64,000 nt of DNA, from positions 6,963 to 70,962 of the forward strand of contig CBDCME010000038.1 of assembly GCA_965218865.1 (NCBI GenBank), read 5' to 3'. This DNA comes from CBDCME01 sp965218865. GTDB lineage: Bacteria; Pseudomonadota; Alphaproteobacteria; JAAXGF01. A model generated the notes under the pieces. It had not been told where the DNA came from and searched no databases. It was given only the letters and a program-made list of their open reading frames with translations. Below are positions 28,383 to 37,960 of this stretch, in pieces; the stretch's first letter is position 1; each line of letters starts with the position of its first letter. The position numbers and the translations under genes are program-made.

Positions 28383-28979
28383 ATGATGATGGGAGCGGAG
28401 ATAGACGCCGTCATCAAGCTTCTCGCGAAGTTGCCGGGCCTCGGGCCACGTTCGGCGCGGCGGGCGGCGCTTTATCTGCTCCATCGGCGGGAGACCGCGC
28501 TGGTCCCCTTGTCGGCGGCGCTGGTGGCGGCGGCGGACAAGGTTCGCGCCTGCGGCGAATGCGGCAACTTCGATACCGTCGATCCCTGCGCCATTTGCCG
28601 CGATCAGCGGCGCGACCCCGGTCAGATCTGCGTCGTCGAGCAAATCGCCGACGTCTGGGCCCTGGAACGCGCCGCCGTGTACCATGGCCGCTACCACGTC
28701 CTTGGCGGCACCTTGTCGGCCATCGACGGGGTCGGTCCCGACGATCTCAATATCGCCAAGCTCGTCGCCCGCGCCGGCGCGCCGGCCTGCCGGGAAGTGA
28801 TCCTGGCCACGAGCGCCACGGTCGACGGTCTGACGACGGCCCACTACATCGTCGATCGTCTGGCCGAACGCGAGGTCGAGGTGACTCGATTGGCACGCGG
28901 GATTCCCGTCGGCGGTGAACTCGAGTACTTGGACGACGGCACGCTATCGGCCGCCTTGAAGGCCAGGCAACCATCGTGA
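28383..28979 (+). CDS. recR: Recombination protein RecR
   Basis: The 198-residue product, with three possible starts (ATG 28383, 28386, 28389), has the helix-hairpin-helix LLAKLPGLGPRSARRAALYL, a four-Cys zinc finger (CGECGNF to CAIC) and a Toprim domain (ICVVEQIADVWALERA, then ATVDGLTTAHYI). It ends with the usual LARGIPVGGELEYLDDGTLS. RecR works with RecO and RecF in loading RecA at gaps. The frame is intact. Confidence 0.95.
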   Translation: MMMGAEIDAVIKLLAKLPGLGPRSARRAALYLLHRRETALVPLSAALVAAADKVRACGECGNFDTVDPCAICRDQRRDPGQICVVEQIADVWALERAAVYHGRYHVLGGTLSAIDGVGPDDLNIAKLVARAGAPACREVILATSATVDGLTTAHYIVDRLAEREVEVTRLARGIPVGGELEYLDDGTLSAALKARQPS

Positions 28980-29107
28980 AACCGGTTGGGCTCGGATGCT
29001 CTCGAAGGATTCCTCGCCGCCACTTCGCGGCTTGAAATCGGGTCGTGACGCCCCTAGCTTACCCAGCGTGGATTCGTTCCGCCCGAAAATGAGGTAGACT
29101 GACGAGC

Positions 29108-29632
29108 ATGGCGCGCCTCCCGATCATTGTCGCCCCCGATCCCCGGCTCAAGCGGAAGTCCGAGCCGGTGGCGCATGTTGACGACGAAATCCGCAAGCTG
29201 ATGAGCGACATGCTCGAAACAGTGTACCGGGCACCGGGGATAGGGCTGGCCGCGATCCAGGTCGGCGTGCCCAAGCGGGTCCTCGTGGTCGACGTTTCGG
29301 ACAAGGACGGACCGCGCGCGCCTTACAAAATGGCCGATCCGGAACTGACCCACATTTCCGATGATCTGGTGACCCAGGAAGAAGGGTGTTTGTCGTTTCC
29401 CGACCACTACGTCGACGTCAGGCGTCCCCGCGTCATCACAGTTCGTTACCTCGACGAGAACGACACCTGGCGCGAGCTCCGCGCCGAAGGCCTATTGGCG
29501 ACGTGTATTCAGCACGAAATCGATCATCTCGACGGCGTCTTGTTCGTCGACCACGTATCGACGATCCGCCGCGATATGATCCTCCGTAAGCTGACCAAGG
29601 CGCGTAGGGCGAAGGATCTGGAAAGCGTCTAG
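29108..29632 (+). CDS. def: Peptide deformylase
   Basis: The 174-residue product has all three deformylase motifs: GIGLAAIQVG (motif 1), EEGCLSFP (motif 2, metal-binding Cys) and CIQHEIDHLDG (motif 3, the two His and the catalytic Glu). It removes the formyl group from nascent proteins. It begins a cluster with fmt, truA and recD2 and ends 4 bp before the fmt start. Confidence 0.96.
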   Translation: MARLPIIVAPDPRLKRKSEPVAHVDDEIRKLMSDMLETVYRAPGIGLAAIQVGVPKRVLVVDVSDKDGPRAPYKMADPELTHISDDLVTQEEGCLSFPDHYVDVRRPRVITVRYLDENDTWRELRAEGLLATCIQHEIDHLDGVLFVDHVSTIRRDMILRKLTKARRAKDLESV

Positions 29633-29636
29633 GCGG

Positions 29637-30556
29637 GTGACGCGTCTGCGCCTCGTTTTCATGGGCACGGCGGAATTCGCGGTGCCGACAATTCAGGGTC
29701 TGATCGATGCCGGGCACGAGATTGTCCGCGTCTATACCCAACCGCCCCGGCCCGCCGGCCGCGGCCGGCGGCCACGCCGATCGGCCGTGCACGAGGCCGC
29801 GGCACGGGCCGGCATCGCCGTCGCGACGCCCGCGACCCTCAAGGGCCCCGAAGCAATCCGGGAGCTGGCGGAACTCGCGCCGCACGCCTGTGTCATCGCC
29901 GCTTACGGGCAGATCCTGCCGGAGGCCCTTCTCGAGGTCCCGCCCCTCGGCTGCCTCAACGTTCATGCCTCGCTCCTGCCACGCTGGCGCGGCGCCGCCC
30001 CCATTCAGCGCGCCATCCTCGCCGGCGACGCGGAAACTGGCGTCACGATCATCCGCATGGACGCGGGAATCGATACGGGACCGATGCTGTCCTGGGACCG
30101 CTTGCCGATCGCGCCCACGGCGACCGCCGGCGCGCTTCATGACAGTCTGGCGGAACTGGGGGCAAAACTCTTGGTGGATGCGCTCGACGAGCTGGCGGGT
30201 GGTCGTTTGACGCCGACCCCTCAACCCGGCGAAGGCGCCTGTTACGCCCGCAAGTTGCAGCCCGAGGAGGGCCAACTCGACTGGCGCCGACCGGCGTCGG
30301 ATCTCGATCGTCTGTGGCGCGGGTTGAGTCCGGCCCCGGGGGTGTACTTCGTTTGGGAGACGGCACGGATCAAGGTCCATGTTGCCACGGTTACCGACCT
30401 CGGCGGCCCGCCGGGTTCGCTGCTCGCGAACGACTTCACCGTGGCTTGCGGCGACGAGGCCCTGCGCCTGGATCGGGTCCAACGTCCCGGTGGTGCCCGC
30501 GTCGGTGGCGCCGCCTATCTCCGGGGCGCGCGTATCCCTCTCGGTAGCGTGTTGCC

Positions 30557-30575
<19 letters not shown>
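29637..30575 (+). CDS. fmt: Methionyl-tRNA formyltransferase
   Basis: The 312-residue product starts at GTG 29637, just after the def stop. Motifs: RLVFMGTAEFAVP, CVIAAYGQILP, the formyl-transfer block LNVHASLLPRWRGAAPIQ, and DTGPMLSW; the C-terminal OB-like domain carries the tRNA contact region. It formylates initiator Met-tRNA and is the functional partner of def. The frame is intact and overlaps truA by 19 bp. Confidence 0.95.
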
Positions 30576-31294
<719 letters not shown>

Positions 31295-31310
31295 GTGGGG
31301 GTGCGAAACC

Positions 31311-33521
31311 TTGGACAACCGAGTGCCGGAGCCGAGTCCCTCGCCGGGCGAGGAAAACCTGGAAACCCTTTCCGGGCGTGTCGAGGGTATGGTCTTCCAG
31401 AATCCCGAAAATGGTTTCACGGTGCTGCGGGTAAGGATTGGCGGCCACGGCGGGAGCGTCACCATCGTCGGCCACGCCACCGCGATCACGGCGGGCGAGT
31501 ACGTCCGTGCCAGCGGGAGATGGGTCGAGGACCGCAGGTTCGGCCGTCAGTTCAAGGCAAAATATCTCCGCCTCGAGGTCCCCGGGTCGAAAGACGGGGT
31601 GCGGAAGTATCTGGCCTCCGGCATGATCCCGGGAATCGGTCCCGGTTACGCGAAGAAGCTCGTACACGCCTTCGGGGCCGAGGTTTTCGACGTCATCGAG
31701 CAAACCCCCGAGCGCTTGCGATCCGTACCCGGCATCGGTCCCCGATTGCGGGACCGGATCGTGCGCTCGTGGGATGGCAAGAAAGCGGTCCGAGAAATCA
31801 TGGTTTTCCTCCACCAACACGGCCTGGGATCGTCCATGGCGCTGCGAATCTACAAGCACTACGGCACCAACGTGATCGCCGCGATCTGCGCCAATCCCTA
31901 TCGCCTGGCCCGAGAGGTCCGCGGAATCGGCTTCACCACCGCCGACGCGATCGCCGCCTCGATGGGCATTTCCAAGACGGCGATGAATCGCGTCCGGGCC
32001 GGAATCTCCCACGCTCTGACCGAAGCCTCGGGTAAGGGCCATTGCGGCCTGTCCCTGGATGTCTTGCTGCCAAGGGCCGTGAAGCTGTTGGGGGTCGCGG
32101 CGGAAGTGGTCGAGCAGGCCTGGGGCCAGGAAGTCGCCGCCGGCGCTGTCGTGGTCCATGAAACGGGTGGGCGCCGCTGCGGATTTCTGCCGGCGCTTTT
32201 CCGGGCCGAACGGAATATCGCGGCCCGTCTGCACAGCCTGCGCGACGGTCGCCCGCCCTGGGACTCGATCGACACCGACAAGGCCATGGCGTGGCTCGAA
32301 AAAAGGCTCGCCCTGAGACTGGCCGGGGAACAACGCGATACGGTCCGCATCGCCTTGTCGGCGAAGGTCTTGGTCATCACCGGTGGTCCCGGGGTCGGAA
32401 AGACAACCCTGGTGAACGCGATCCTCGCGGTTCTGAGGGCCAAACGGGTCACCATCGACCTCGCGGCGCCGACCGGCCGCGCCGCCAAGCGGCTGGCGGA
32501 AAGTACCGGAATGAAGGCCAAGACCATCCACCGCCTTCTCATGATGGATCCGCGCGAGGGGCGCTTCCGCCGCAATGCCCGGACGCCGCTCGAATGCGAG
32601 GTCCTGGTCGTCGATGAAGCTTCCATGATCGACGTCCATCTCATGGACGCCTTGGTGAGCGCGGTGCCCGATTCGGCGGCGCTCGTTCTCGTCGGCGACG
32701 TCGATCAACTGCCCTCCGTCGGGCCGGGCCAGGTGCTGGCGGACATCATCGCTTCCGGCACGATTCCGGTCGCCCGCCTGAGCACGGTGTTCCGCCAGGC
32801 GACGGTTAGCCGGATCGTGGTCAACGCGCACCGAATCAACAACGGTGAGCTGCCCCAATTGGAGGCCGGACAGGCGCCCGAGGATTTCTATTTTGTCGAG
32901 GTAAGGGCGGCCGAGGACGGGGTGGAGAAAATCTGCCAGATCGTCAAGCAAAGGATCCCGAGCCGATTTGGCCTTGATCCGGTGCGCGACGTCCAGGTGC
33001 TGTGTCCCATGATTCGCGGCGGTTTGGGGACCAGAAACCTCAATGCCGTTCTCCAGGCCGTATTGAACCCCGACGGGCTGTCGGACAAGTCCGCGGGGAA
33101 CTTTCGCGCCGGCGACAAGGTTATGCAGATCGAGAACGATTACGACTGCGACGTCTATAACGGCGACATCGGCTACGTCGGCGGTATCGACGCGAGCGAC
33201 AGTCGAATGACGGTCGAATTCGACGGCCGTCCCACGACCTACGGCATCGACGAACGCGACCAACTGCTCCACGCCTACGCGATAACGATCCACAAGGCCC
33301 AGGGCTCGGAGTATCCCGCGGTTGTCGTCGCCCTGACGACCGAGCACTACCCGTTACTCGAAAGGAACCTGGTCTATACCGCGGTTACCCGGGGCCGAAA
33401 ACTCGTCGTCGTCGTCGGCCAGCGCCGGGCCCTCGCCATGGCCGTCAAGAACGCCCGATCCCGGATTCGCTGGTCGAATTTGCGGGCCTGGCTCGAAACC
33501 GACGGCACCGAACCGGAATAG
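31311..33521 (+). CDS. recD2: RecD2-type SF1B helicase
   Basis: The 736-residue product starts at TTG 31311 (VRYV of truA ends 16 bp before; a GGTGGGGG stretch precedes). It has an N-terminal OB-like region, helix-hairpin-helix repeats (GMIPGIGPGYAKKLVHAFGA, VPGIGPRLRDRIV), then the helicase core: Walker A ITGGPGVGKTTLVNAILA, LAAPTGRAAKRLAESTG, VDEASMIDVHLM, LVGDVDQLPSVGPGQVLADI and the C-terminal TIHKAQGSEYPAVVV and YTAVTRGRKLVVVVG. RecD2 is a 5'-3' helicase found in bacteria independently of RecBC. The frame is intact. IS630 copy 3 lies 51 bp downstream. Confidence 0.92.
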   Translation: MDNRVPEPSPSPGEENLETLSGRVEGMVFQNPENGFTVLRVRIGGHGGSVTIVGHATAITAGEYVRASGRWVEDRRFGRQFKAKYLRLEVPGSKDGVRKYLASGMIPGIGPGYAKKLVHAFGAEVFDVIEQTPERLRSVPGIGPRLRDRIVRSWDGKKAVREIMVFLHQHGLGSSMALRIYKHYGTNVIAAICANPYRLAREVRGIGFTTADAIAASMGISKTAMNRVRAGISHALTEASGKGHCGLSLDVLLPRAVKLLGVAAEVVEQAWGQEVAAGAVVVHETGGRRCGFLPALFRAERNIAARLHSLRDGRPPWDSIDTDKAMAWLEKRLALRLAGEQRDTVRIALSAKVLVITGGPGVGKTTLVNAILAVLRAKRVTIDLAAPTGRAAKRLAESTGMKAKTIHRLLMMDPREGRFRRNARTPLECEVLVVDEASMIDVHLMDALVSAVPDSAALVLVGDVDQLPSVGPGQVLADIIASGTIPVARLSTVFRQATVSRIVVNAHRINNGELPQLEAGQAPEDFYFVEVRAAEDGVEKICQIVKQRIPSRFGLDPVRDVQVLCPMIRGGLGTRNLNAVLQAVLNPDGLSDKSAGNFRAGDKVMQIENDYDCDVYNGDIGYVGGIDASDSRMTVEFDGRPTTYGIDERDQLLHAYAITIHKAQGSEYPAVVVALTTEHYPLLERNLVYTAVTRGRKLVVVVGQRRALAMAVKNARSRIRWSNLRAWLETDGTEPE

Positions 33522-33572
33522 CCGCTCGTTTCTTATTCTGTGGGGGACGAACTTCGCTTGAATGTCGGCTTA

Positions 33573-34741
33573 TACCAACCGCCCTTAACATTGACTTGTG
33601 CGAGCCCACGCTCTGAGGCCGATGGACATGATCTTCCAAGGTTGGTCGGTCAGGTTGTTCCAGGCTTGGCAAGAGGCCTCGACGATGGCTTCATAGGAGT
33701 CGCAGACACGATTGGAGAGCCAGTTCTGGCGGAGGTATTGCCAGACATTTTCGGCGGGATTGAGCTCCGGGGACTTGGGTGGCAAAGGCACGAGGGAGAT
33801 GTTCTCCGGGATGCCGAGTTTGGCAGTGGTGTGCCATGCGGCTTGGTCGAGCAGCACGACGGCATGGGCGTTTGGGGCAACGGCCCGGCTGATTTCCTCG
33901 AGATGCAGGTCCATGGCTTCAGTATTGGCGCGCGGCATGACCAGCGCCGCGCCCTCACCGCGCTCGGGGCAGATGGCGCCGAAGAGATACGCCGAAGAGG
34001 TCCGTAGGTCCTTGACCTGGCGCGGGCGCGATCCCTTTGGGGCCCACTGGCGCACCAGGCTGTTCTTCTGGCCGACGCGCATTTCATCTTGAAACCAAAC
34101 CTCGATGGGCGTGTCCGGTGGCTGTGCCGCTACGATTTTCGCCAAGTGTTCGGGAAAACTTTTTTTTAAATTCCTCCTGTGCCCGCGCATCCTGGCCGAC
34201 GTGGCGCGGGCGCGCGGAAATATGCGAGAACCCGAGCGCGGCCAGCAGCTTGCCGACGCTCCGCTCGTGATAGTCCACGCCGAAGCGCGTTCGGATCAGT
34301 TGCTTGAGATCGATGCAGCGCCAGCGCACGACCCCATCCCGTTCGGGATCGGGACCGGCCTCGATAGCCCGCGAAAGCGCCGCCATTTGCGACGGCGTCA
34401 ACCGACGCAACGCCCCGTTCGGCTTGCGGTCGATCAGACCGGCCGGACCTCCCGCGTTGAACCGGTGAACCCAGTCCCGCAACGTCTGCCGATCCATGCC
34501 GCCAATACCCGCCGCGCACGCTCGATCCATCCCATCGTAGATGGCCGCCATCGACAAAAGCCGTCGCGCCTGGTTCCCATCATCGCTCCGTGCCGCAAGA
34601 ACACGGACTCTTTCAGCATCAAAGTCGTTTCGCAAAGGAATCGTTGGCATTGAACACACTCCCTTGTTGCCAACAACCTTGAATCACACAAAACCTAGCG
34701 TGTAAACCTTTGCGCGAGTCAAACTCTGGGGCGGTTGGTAT
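33573..34741 (-). mobile_element. IS630-family element, copy 3 (1169 bp)
   Basis: It has the same ends as copies 1 and 2, with the TA duplication at 33571-33572 and 34742-34743. It sits in the intergenic space after recD2 and does not disrupt a recognisable gene. Confidence 0.95.
33585..34650 (-). CDS. IS630-family transposase, copy 3, joined at an A8 run
   Basis: It has the same architecture as the other copies: N-terminal frame from ATG 34650, C-terminal DDE frame to 33585, +1 relation at the eight-A run near 34165. One substitution differs from copies 1 and 2 (NRVCDSYEA for NRVFDSYEA). The catalytic blocks are intact. Confidence 0.85.
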
Positions 34742-34743
34742 TA

Positions 34744-35170
34744 GGCCTGCTCAGGCTTCACTCGCGTTACAGCCCACACGCTCGCTCAACCACCCAAGGT
34801 GGCCTTTGTCACAGGGCTTCGATCCCGCCAGTTACCCAACGAAACCGCCTGTCAGCTACTCGATTAAATCGGCTACTATCAAGGTGGAACCTACCTCCAC
34901 TGGCAACACGCGCCTTCGGGGCGCACTGAATAATGGCGGCTAACTGGGTGTCCATCGCGTCAAGCGGATGTCGTGTCATCGAGAGCAAAGCCGCAATCGA
35001 AAGCACAAATTCGATCTACTCCGGTCTCCTGCGCTTGGCCGACCTCATCTCCATGAAACCCAATCTGACGATCCCCCTCTACTTGATCACCCCAAGTGCG
35101 CGGCGGGAATAGGTAAAAACCGAGCTAAACGAGAGAATCGCGGTGCTGTCCTAAATTGAGGAAGAGTGTC
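34744..35170. other. No recognisable gene
   Basis: Overlapping short frames on the plus strand (34710-34943 region) have no identifiable family. The sequence downstream of IS630 copy 3 carries no IS end or RNA structure that I can identify. It may be decayed coding DNA. Confidence 0.45.
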
Positions 35171-35650
35171 CTACGATGAGGGCTTTGATTCTGTTTCATT
35201 GCCGGACGCGTTTTCGATCATGAGTGTCCCCAGCTTAATTTCAAGGTCGCCTCGATAAGCGCGGACACGAAGAGGTCCTTCTTCGTTAAGGACTAGGGGA
35301 GCGAGCACAACCGGGATTCTAAACGTTAAAACTGGGTCTTTGAATTTTCCCTCCGGTGGCGCGGGGAGATTCCTCGCCATTTCAGTTGGGAGGTCGGCAG
35401 ACCATATAGGTTCGTCGTCCGGGTTTCCGGGGGCAAAAATACTAACTTTAACAGCTTCATTGCTCTCACCGGGTCGTTCAAAATACGAGATATGGAAAGC
35501 AAACTTTGGCATCATGACAGGGAGCGGCTTGTGGACGCTCAAGATAGAGGAATAGATGCCTACTAAGCTGAATTTCCCATTTATTTCCGGTCGGATATCG
35601 TCACAAAAAATCGTATATCCGTAAGGCGTCTTCTGTTTGGCAACCTTCAT
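35171..35650 (-). CDS. DUF6941-like protein, third gene of the toxin-antitoxin operon
   Basis: The 159-residue soluble product begins YGYTIFCDDIRPEINGKFSL, then VGIYSS, a pattern I associate with DUF6941, a family without known function. It continues with beta-rich sequence (FAFHISYFERPGE, RVRAYRGDLEIKLGTLMIEN). No catalytic motif is visible. Its ATG overlaps the antitoxin stop (35647-35650), which indicates translational coupling and suggests a joint role with the toxin-antitoxin pair. The region is AT-richer than flanking housekeeping genes, a sign of transfer. Confidence 0.7.
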   Translation of the reverse strand: MKVAKQKTPYGYTIFCDDIRPEINGKFSLVGIYSSILSVHKPLPVMMPKFAFHISYFERPGESNEAVKVSIFAPGNPDDEPIWSADLPTEMARNLPAPPEGKFKDPVLTFRIPVVLAPLVLNEEGPLRVRAYRGDLEIKLGTLMIENASGNETESKPSS

Positions 35651-36150
35651 CTGCTACTAACCGAATAGTACACGGGCTCGTCATCGTCTCCCTGAGGTGA
35701 TCCGGTGGGCGGACTGTGATCGTGAATATAGGTGATTACCCCGCTCGTCTTTCCTTGTTCCGCTGCATGTGCTTGTCCTGCTAACCGTCCCACATCATAG
35801 CTTCTTCGACTCAAGGACGCCTTCGAATAATTAGACATTCTCCGGAACCAGTCTTCCCATTCAGGTATATCAACAATGAGGGGAAGGTCGAAAGCAGCAG
35901 CCATCTCTAGCAAAGTTTGTAACGATACTTTGCCGTAATCCGGGTTTTCGACTCTTGATATAGCCGCCTGTGGCTTTCCGGCCCTGCGACCAAGTTCTTC
36001 CTGAGACCACCCCCGATCTTCCTGCTCGCGGAGCGCACGAATCATTAACGCGATCCGCGTCCTAACTTGGTCCGCGACAAACTCATCGCGAAACTCCTTA
36101 TCGGTTAGCTGGCGGACAAACCTTTCACTCCAGGGCAAGCCATAAAGCAT
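35647..36150 (-). CDS. XRE-family antitoxin with an extended C-terminus
   Basis: From ATG 36150, which overlaps the toxin gene by 26 bp, the 167-residue product has a helix-turn-helix: LREQEDRGWSQEELGRRAGK, PQAAISRVENPDYGKVSLQT, LLEMAAAFDLPLIVDIPEW. About 70 further residues follow (FRRMSNYSKASLSRRSYDV, AGQAHAAEQGKTSG), longer than a minimal HigA-type antitoxin. It is expected to bind the palindromes upstream of the operon and to neutralise the toxin. A longer frame from 36315 exists, but the overlap with the toxin gene makes 36150 the better start. Confidence 0.75.
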   Translation of the reverse strand: MLYGLPWSERFVRQLTDKEFRDEFVADQVRTRIALMIRALREQEDRGWSQEELGRRAGKPQAAISRVENPDYGKVSLQTLLEMAAAFDLPLIVDIPEWEDWFRRMSNYSKASLSRRSYDVGRLAGQAHAAEQGKTSGVITYIHDHSPPTGSPQGDDDEPVYYSVSSR

Positions 36151-36523
36151 CTGTTCGGTCCTCTTCCTGTTCTGCCTCAGCTTTTCGGGATAGGGCGATT
36201 TGACACGATTCTTTCGGTTTGAATTTGCTTCCGACCTCTCGTGCACAGAAAAGAATTGTAAACTCGTTAGTTCCTGACCTATACCCCAATGGACGGTGCT
36301 GAATTTTGTTAACAAGAAACCTTATTCCACTTAGACCCTTACAGTCACCATGTAGCGTCTTGTACAGTTTACTGTGCCATTCTACATACGGTAAGTTCGC
36401 TAACGTTCGTAGACGTGATGTAAATTTTGCCTGTACGCGAGTATGTTCGTGTTTAAACCATTCTCGTATCTCGTTGGTGCCATCGGGGCATAGATAGCAG
36501 CGAAAATCCCGAAGAACCGCCAT
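36125..36523 (-). CDS. RelE/ParE-superfamily toxin (Gp49/HigB-like)
   Basis: ATG 36523 (or GTG 36526) starts a product of about 132 residues. The pattern NEIREWFKHEHTRVQAKFTS, EWHSKLYKTLHGDCKGLSGI, RFLVNKIQHRPLGYR and FKPKESCQIALSRKAEAEQ fits the Gp49-like toxins: a basic beta-sheet core and a late Lys-rich block before an A-x-x-R/K-x-x-E helix. Such toxins are usually ribosome-dependent mRNA interferases; activity here is inferred. Gene order toxin first, antitoxin second is typical of higBA-like modules. Two palindromes lie directly upstream. Confidence 0.65.
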   Translation of the reverse strand: MAVLRDFRCYLCPDGTNEIREWFKHEHTRVQAKFTSRLRTLANLPYVEWHSKLYKTLHGDCKGLSGIRFLVNKIQHRPLGYRSGTNEFTILFCAREVGSKFKPKESCQIALSRKAEAEQEEDRTDALWLALE

Positions 36524-36527
36524 CACC

Positions 36528-36590
36528 CTATATCAAATTTGTTATAGGATCACTAATTTTCTGCTGACTGATACATAACATTTTTGTTAT
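36528..36590 (-). promoter_or_regulatory. Two palindromic operator candidates of the toxin-antitoxin operon
   Basis: CTATATCAAATTTGTTATAG at 36528-36547 is symmetrical in its outer CTATA/TATAG and inner AAATTT parts. ATAACATTTTTGTTAT at 36575-36590 is a perfect inverted repeat with a four-base spacer. Both contain TTGTTAT, so they may be two sites for the same XRE repressor. They lie between 2 and 67 bp upstream of the toxin start, as expected for autoregulation. Confidence 0.65.
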
Positions 36591-36599
36591 AATCGAGCG

Positions 36600-37165
36600 C
36601 TGAGGCAAGGAGGAATTGTCCCCATAATTCGTGCGAATACGGAATCGATGATCTCGAAGTCTCATTTGTCCCCCGGAATTTTAGTGGGCCAGAACACCGA
36701 ACTTACAATCCCGAGACACGGGATCATATCCCGTCCGAGGGACCCATTATACCGGGGTAAGCGACTGTCGGACCACTTGCGCGACCGAGAGACCTACTGA
36801 CAATATGTGTAGCAAATTCACGGTGGTCGGTGGCGGGTTGTCCTATTTTCAAGGCCCGAGTGTCCGAACTAGGGCTGAATGAGAATTTCCGAGAATTGGA
36901 TCAATGCCGCGCCGTGCTCGCGACGTGTCCTCATGATAGGATAATTCCTACCAGATTTTGTGCAGAATGGTCAAGGATATTTCGAGAAAAATATTCTTTC
37001 GCCCATGAACTCTACTGTTTTATGTTGATTATCAATAATTTAAAGAATTCTCGCGGAATCCATGGTGGGTGCTGACCGAAACTCGGAATTCCGGATGCCT
37101 GACAAAAATAGGCGCCCCTACAGAGGAATTTTCCAATTTTCGGGCAAGGCCGAAGTTTTCGCGAC
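36600..37165. other. No recognisable gene
   Basis: This AT-rich stretch lies between the toxin-antitoxin promoter and the end of trmJ. A plus-strand frame at 36830-37075 has no recognisable family. I see no RNA gene. Confidence 0.5.
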
Positions 37166-37960
37166 CTACCCTGTACCGTCGTCGACGTCCGGATCCGCGC
37201 TTAGGCGCCGAGGAGCCGACAATTCGGTGACGATTCCGTGCAGGGTGCGCACTTCATGGGCGTGGAGGCCGGCGCGCTGGAAGATGTTGCGGATGTTGCG
37301 CACCATAGCGGGACGTTTCTCGGGCGGGAAAAGGAAGCCGCATTCGTCGAGTTCGCGCATGAGGTGGTCATAGAAATTTTCCAGCTCGGCCTGGGTCGCG
37401 CTCTCGGACGGTTCGCAAGCTTCCCGCTCGGCCACCGGCGCCTGGGCGGTCTGGAACCATTCGTAGGCAATGACGACGACGGTCTGGGCCAAATTCAGCG
37501 ACGCATAACGGGGATTGATCGGAATCGTCAGGATCGCGTCGGCGCGGGCCACGTCGTCGTTGTTGAGGCCCGTGCGCTCGGGTCCGAAGATGACGCCGCA
37601 GGCCTCGCCGGCGGCGAATCGTCCACGCATGTCCACCGCCGCCTGGCAAGCCGTCACCGTTGGCTTCAACATGCTCCGGGGGCGCGCCGTGGCCGCGAAG
37701 AGGCGATGCAAATCGGTGACCGCGGCGGCCGTTGTCTCGAAAATGCGGACTTTGTCGAGCACTTCGGTGGCCCCGGCGGCGGCGCTGACCGCCTTGGCGT
37801 TGGGCCAACCGTCGCGCGGCCGCACCAGCCTGAGATCGGTCAGGCCGAAGTTGAGCATGGCGCGGGCGGCGGTCCCGATGTTCTCACCCAACTGCGGGTC
37901 GACGAGCACCACGGTGGGTACGCCGCGAACACCGGGACGGGTATGGTCGCTCCCGGCCAT
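37166..37960 (-). CDS. trmJ: tRNA (cytidine/uridine-2'-O-)-methyltransferase TrmJ
   Basis: The 264-residue SPOUT protein has VVLVDPQLGENIGTAARAML and NFGLTDLRLVRPRDGWPN, FGPERTGLNNDDVARAD and the knot-forming end INPRYASLNLAQTVVVIAYE. The C-terminal extension is typical of TrmJ, which methylates the ribose at position 32 of tRNAs. The start codon overlaps the cimA stop by one base. Confidence 0.93.
   Translation of the reverse strand: MAGSDHTRPGVRGVPTVVLVDPQLGENIGTAARAMLNFGLTDLRLVRPRDGWPNAKAVSAAAGATEVLDKVRIFETTAAAVTDLHRLFAATARPRSMLKPTVTACQAAVDMRGRFAAGEACGVIFGPERTGLNNDDVARADAILTIPINPRYASLNLAQTVVVIAYEWFQTAQAPVAEREACEPSESATQAELENFYDHLMRELDECGFLFPPEKRPAMVRNIRNIFQRAGLHAHEVRTLHGIVTELSAPRRLSADPDVDDGTG

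Noticed and set aside
36830..37075. An 81-residue plus-strand frame
   Set aside because: No family resemblance, no ribosome binding site and AT-rich non-coding surroundings.
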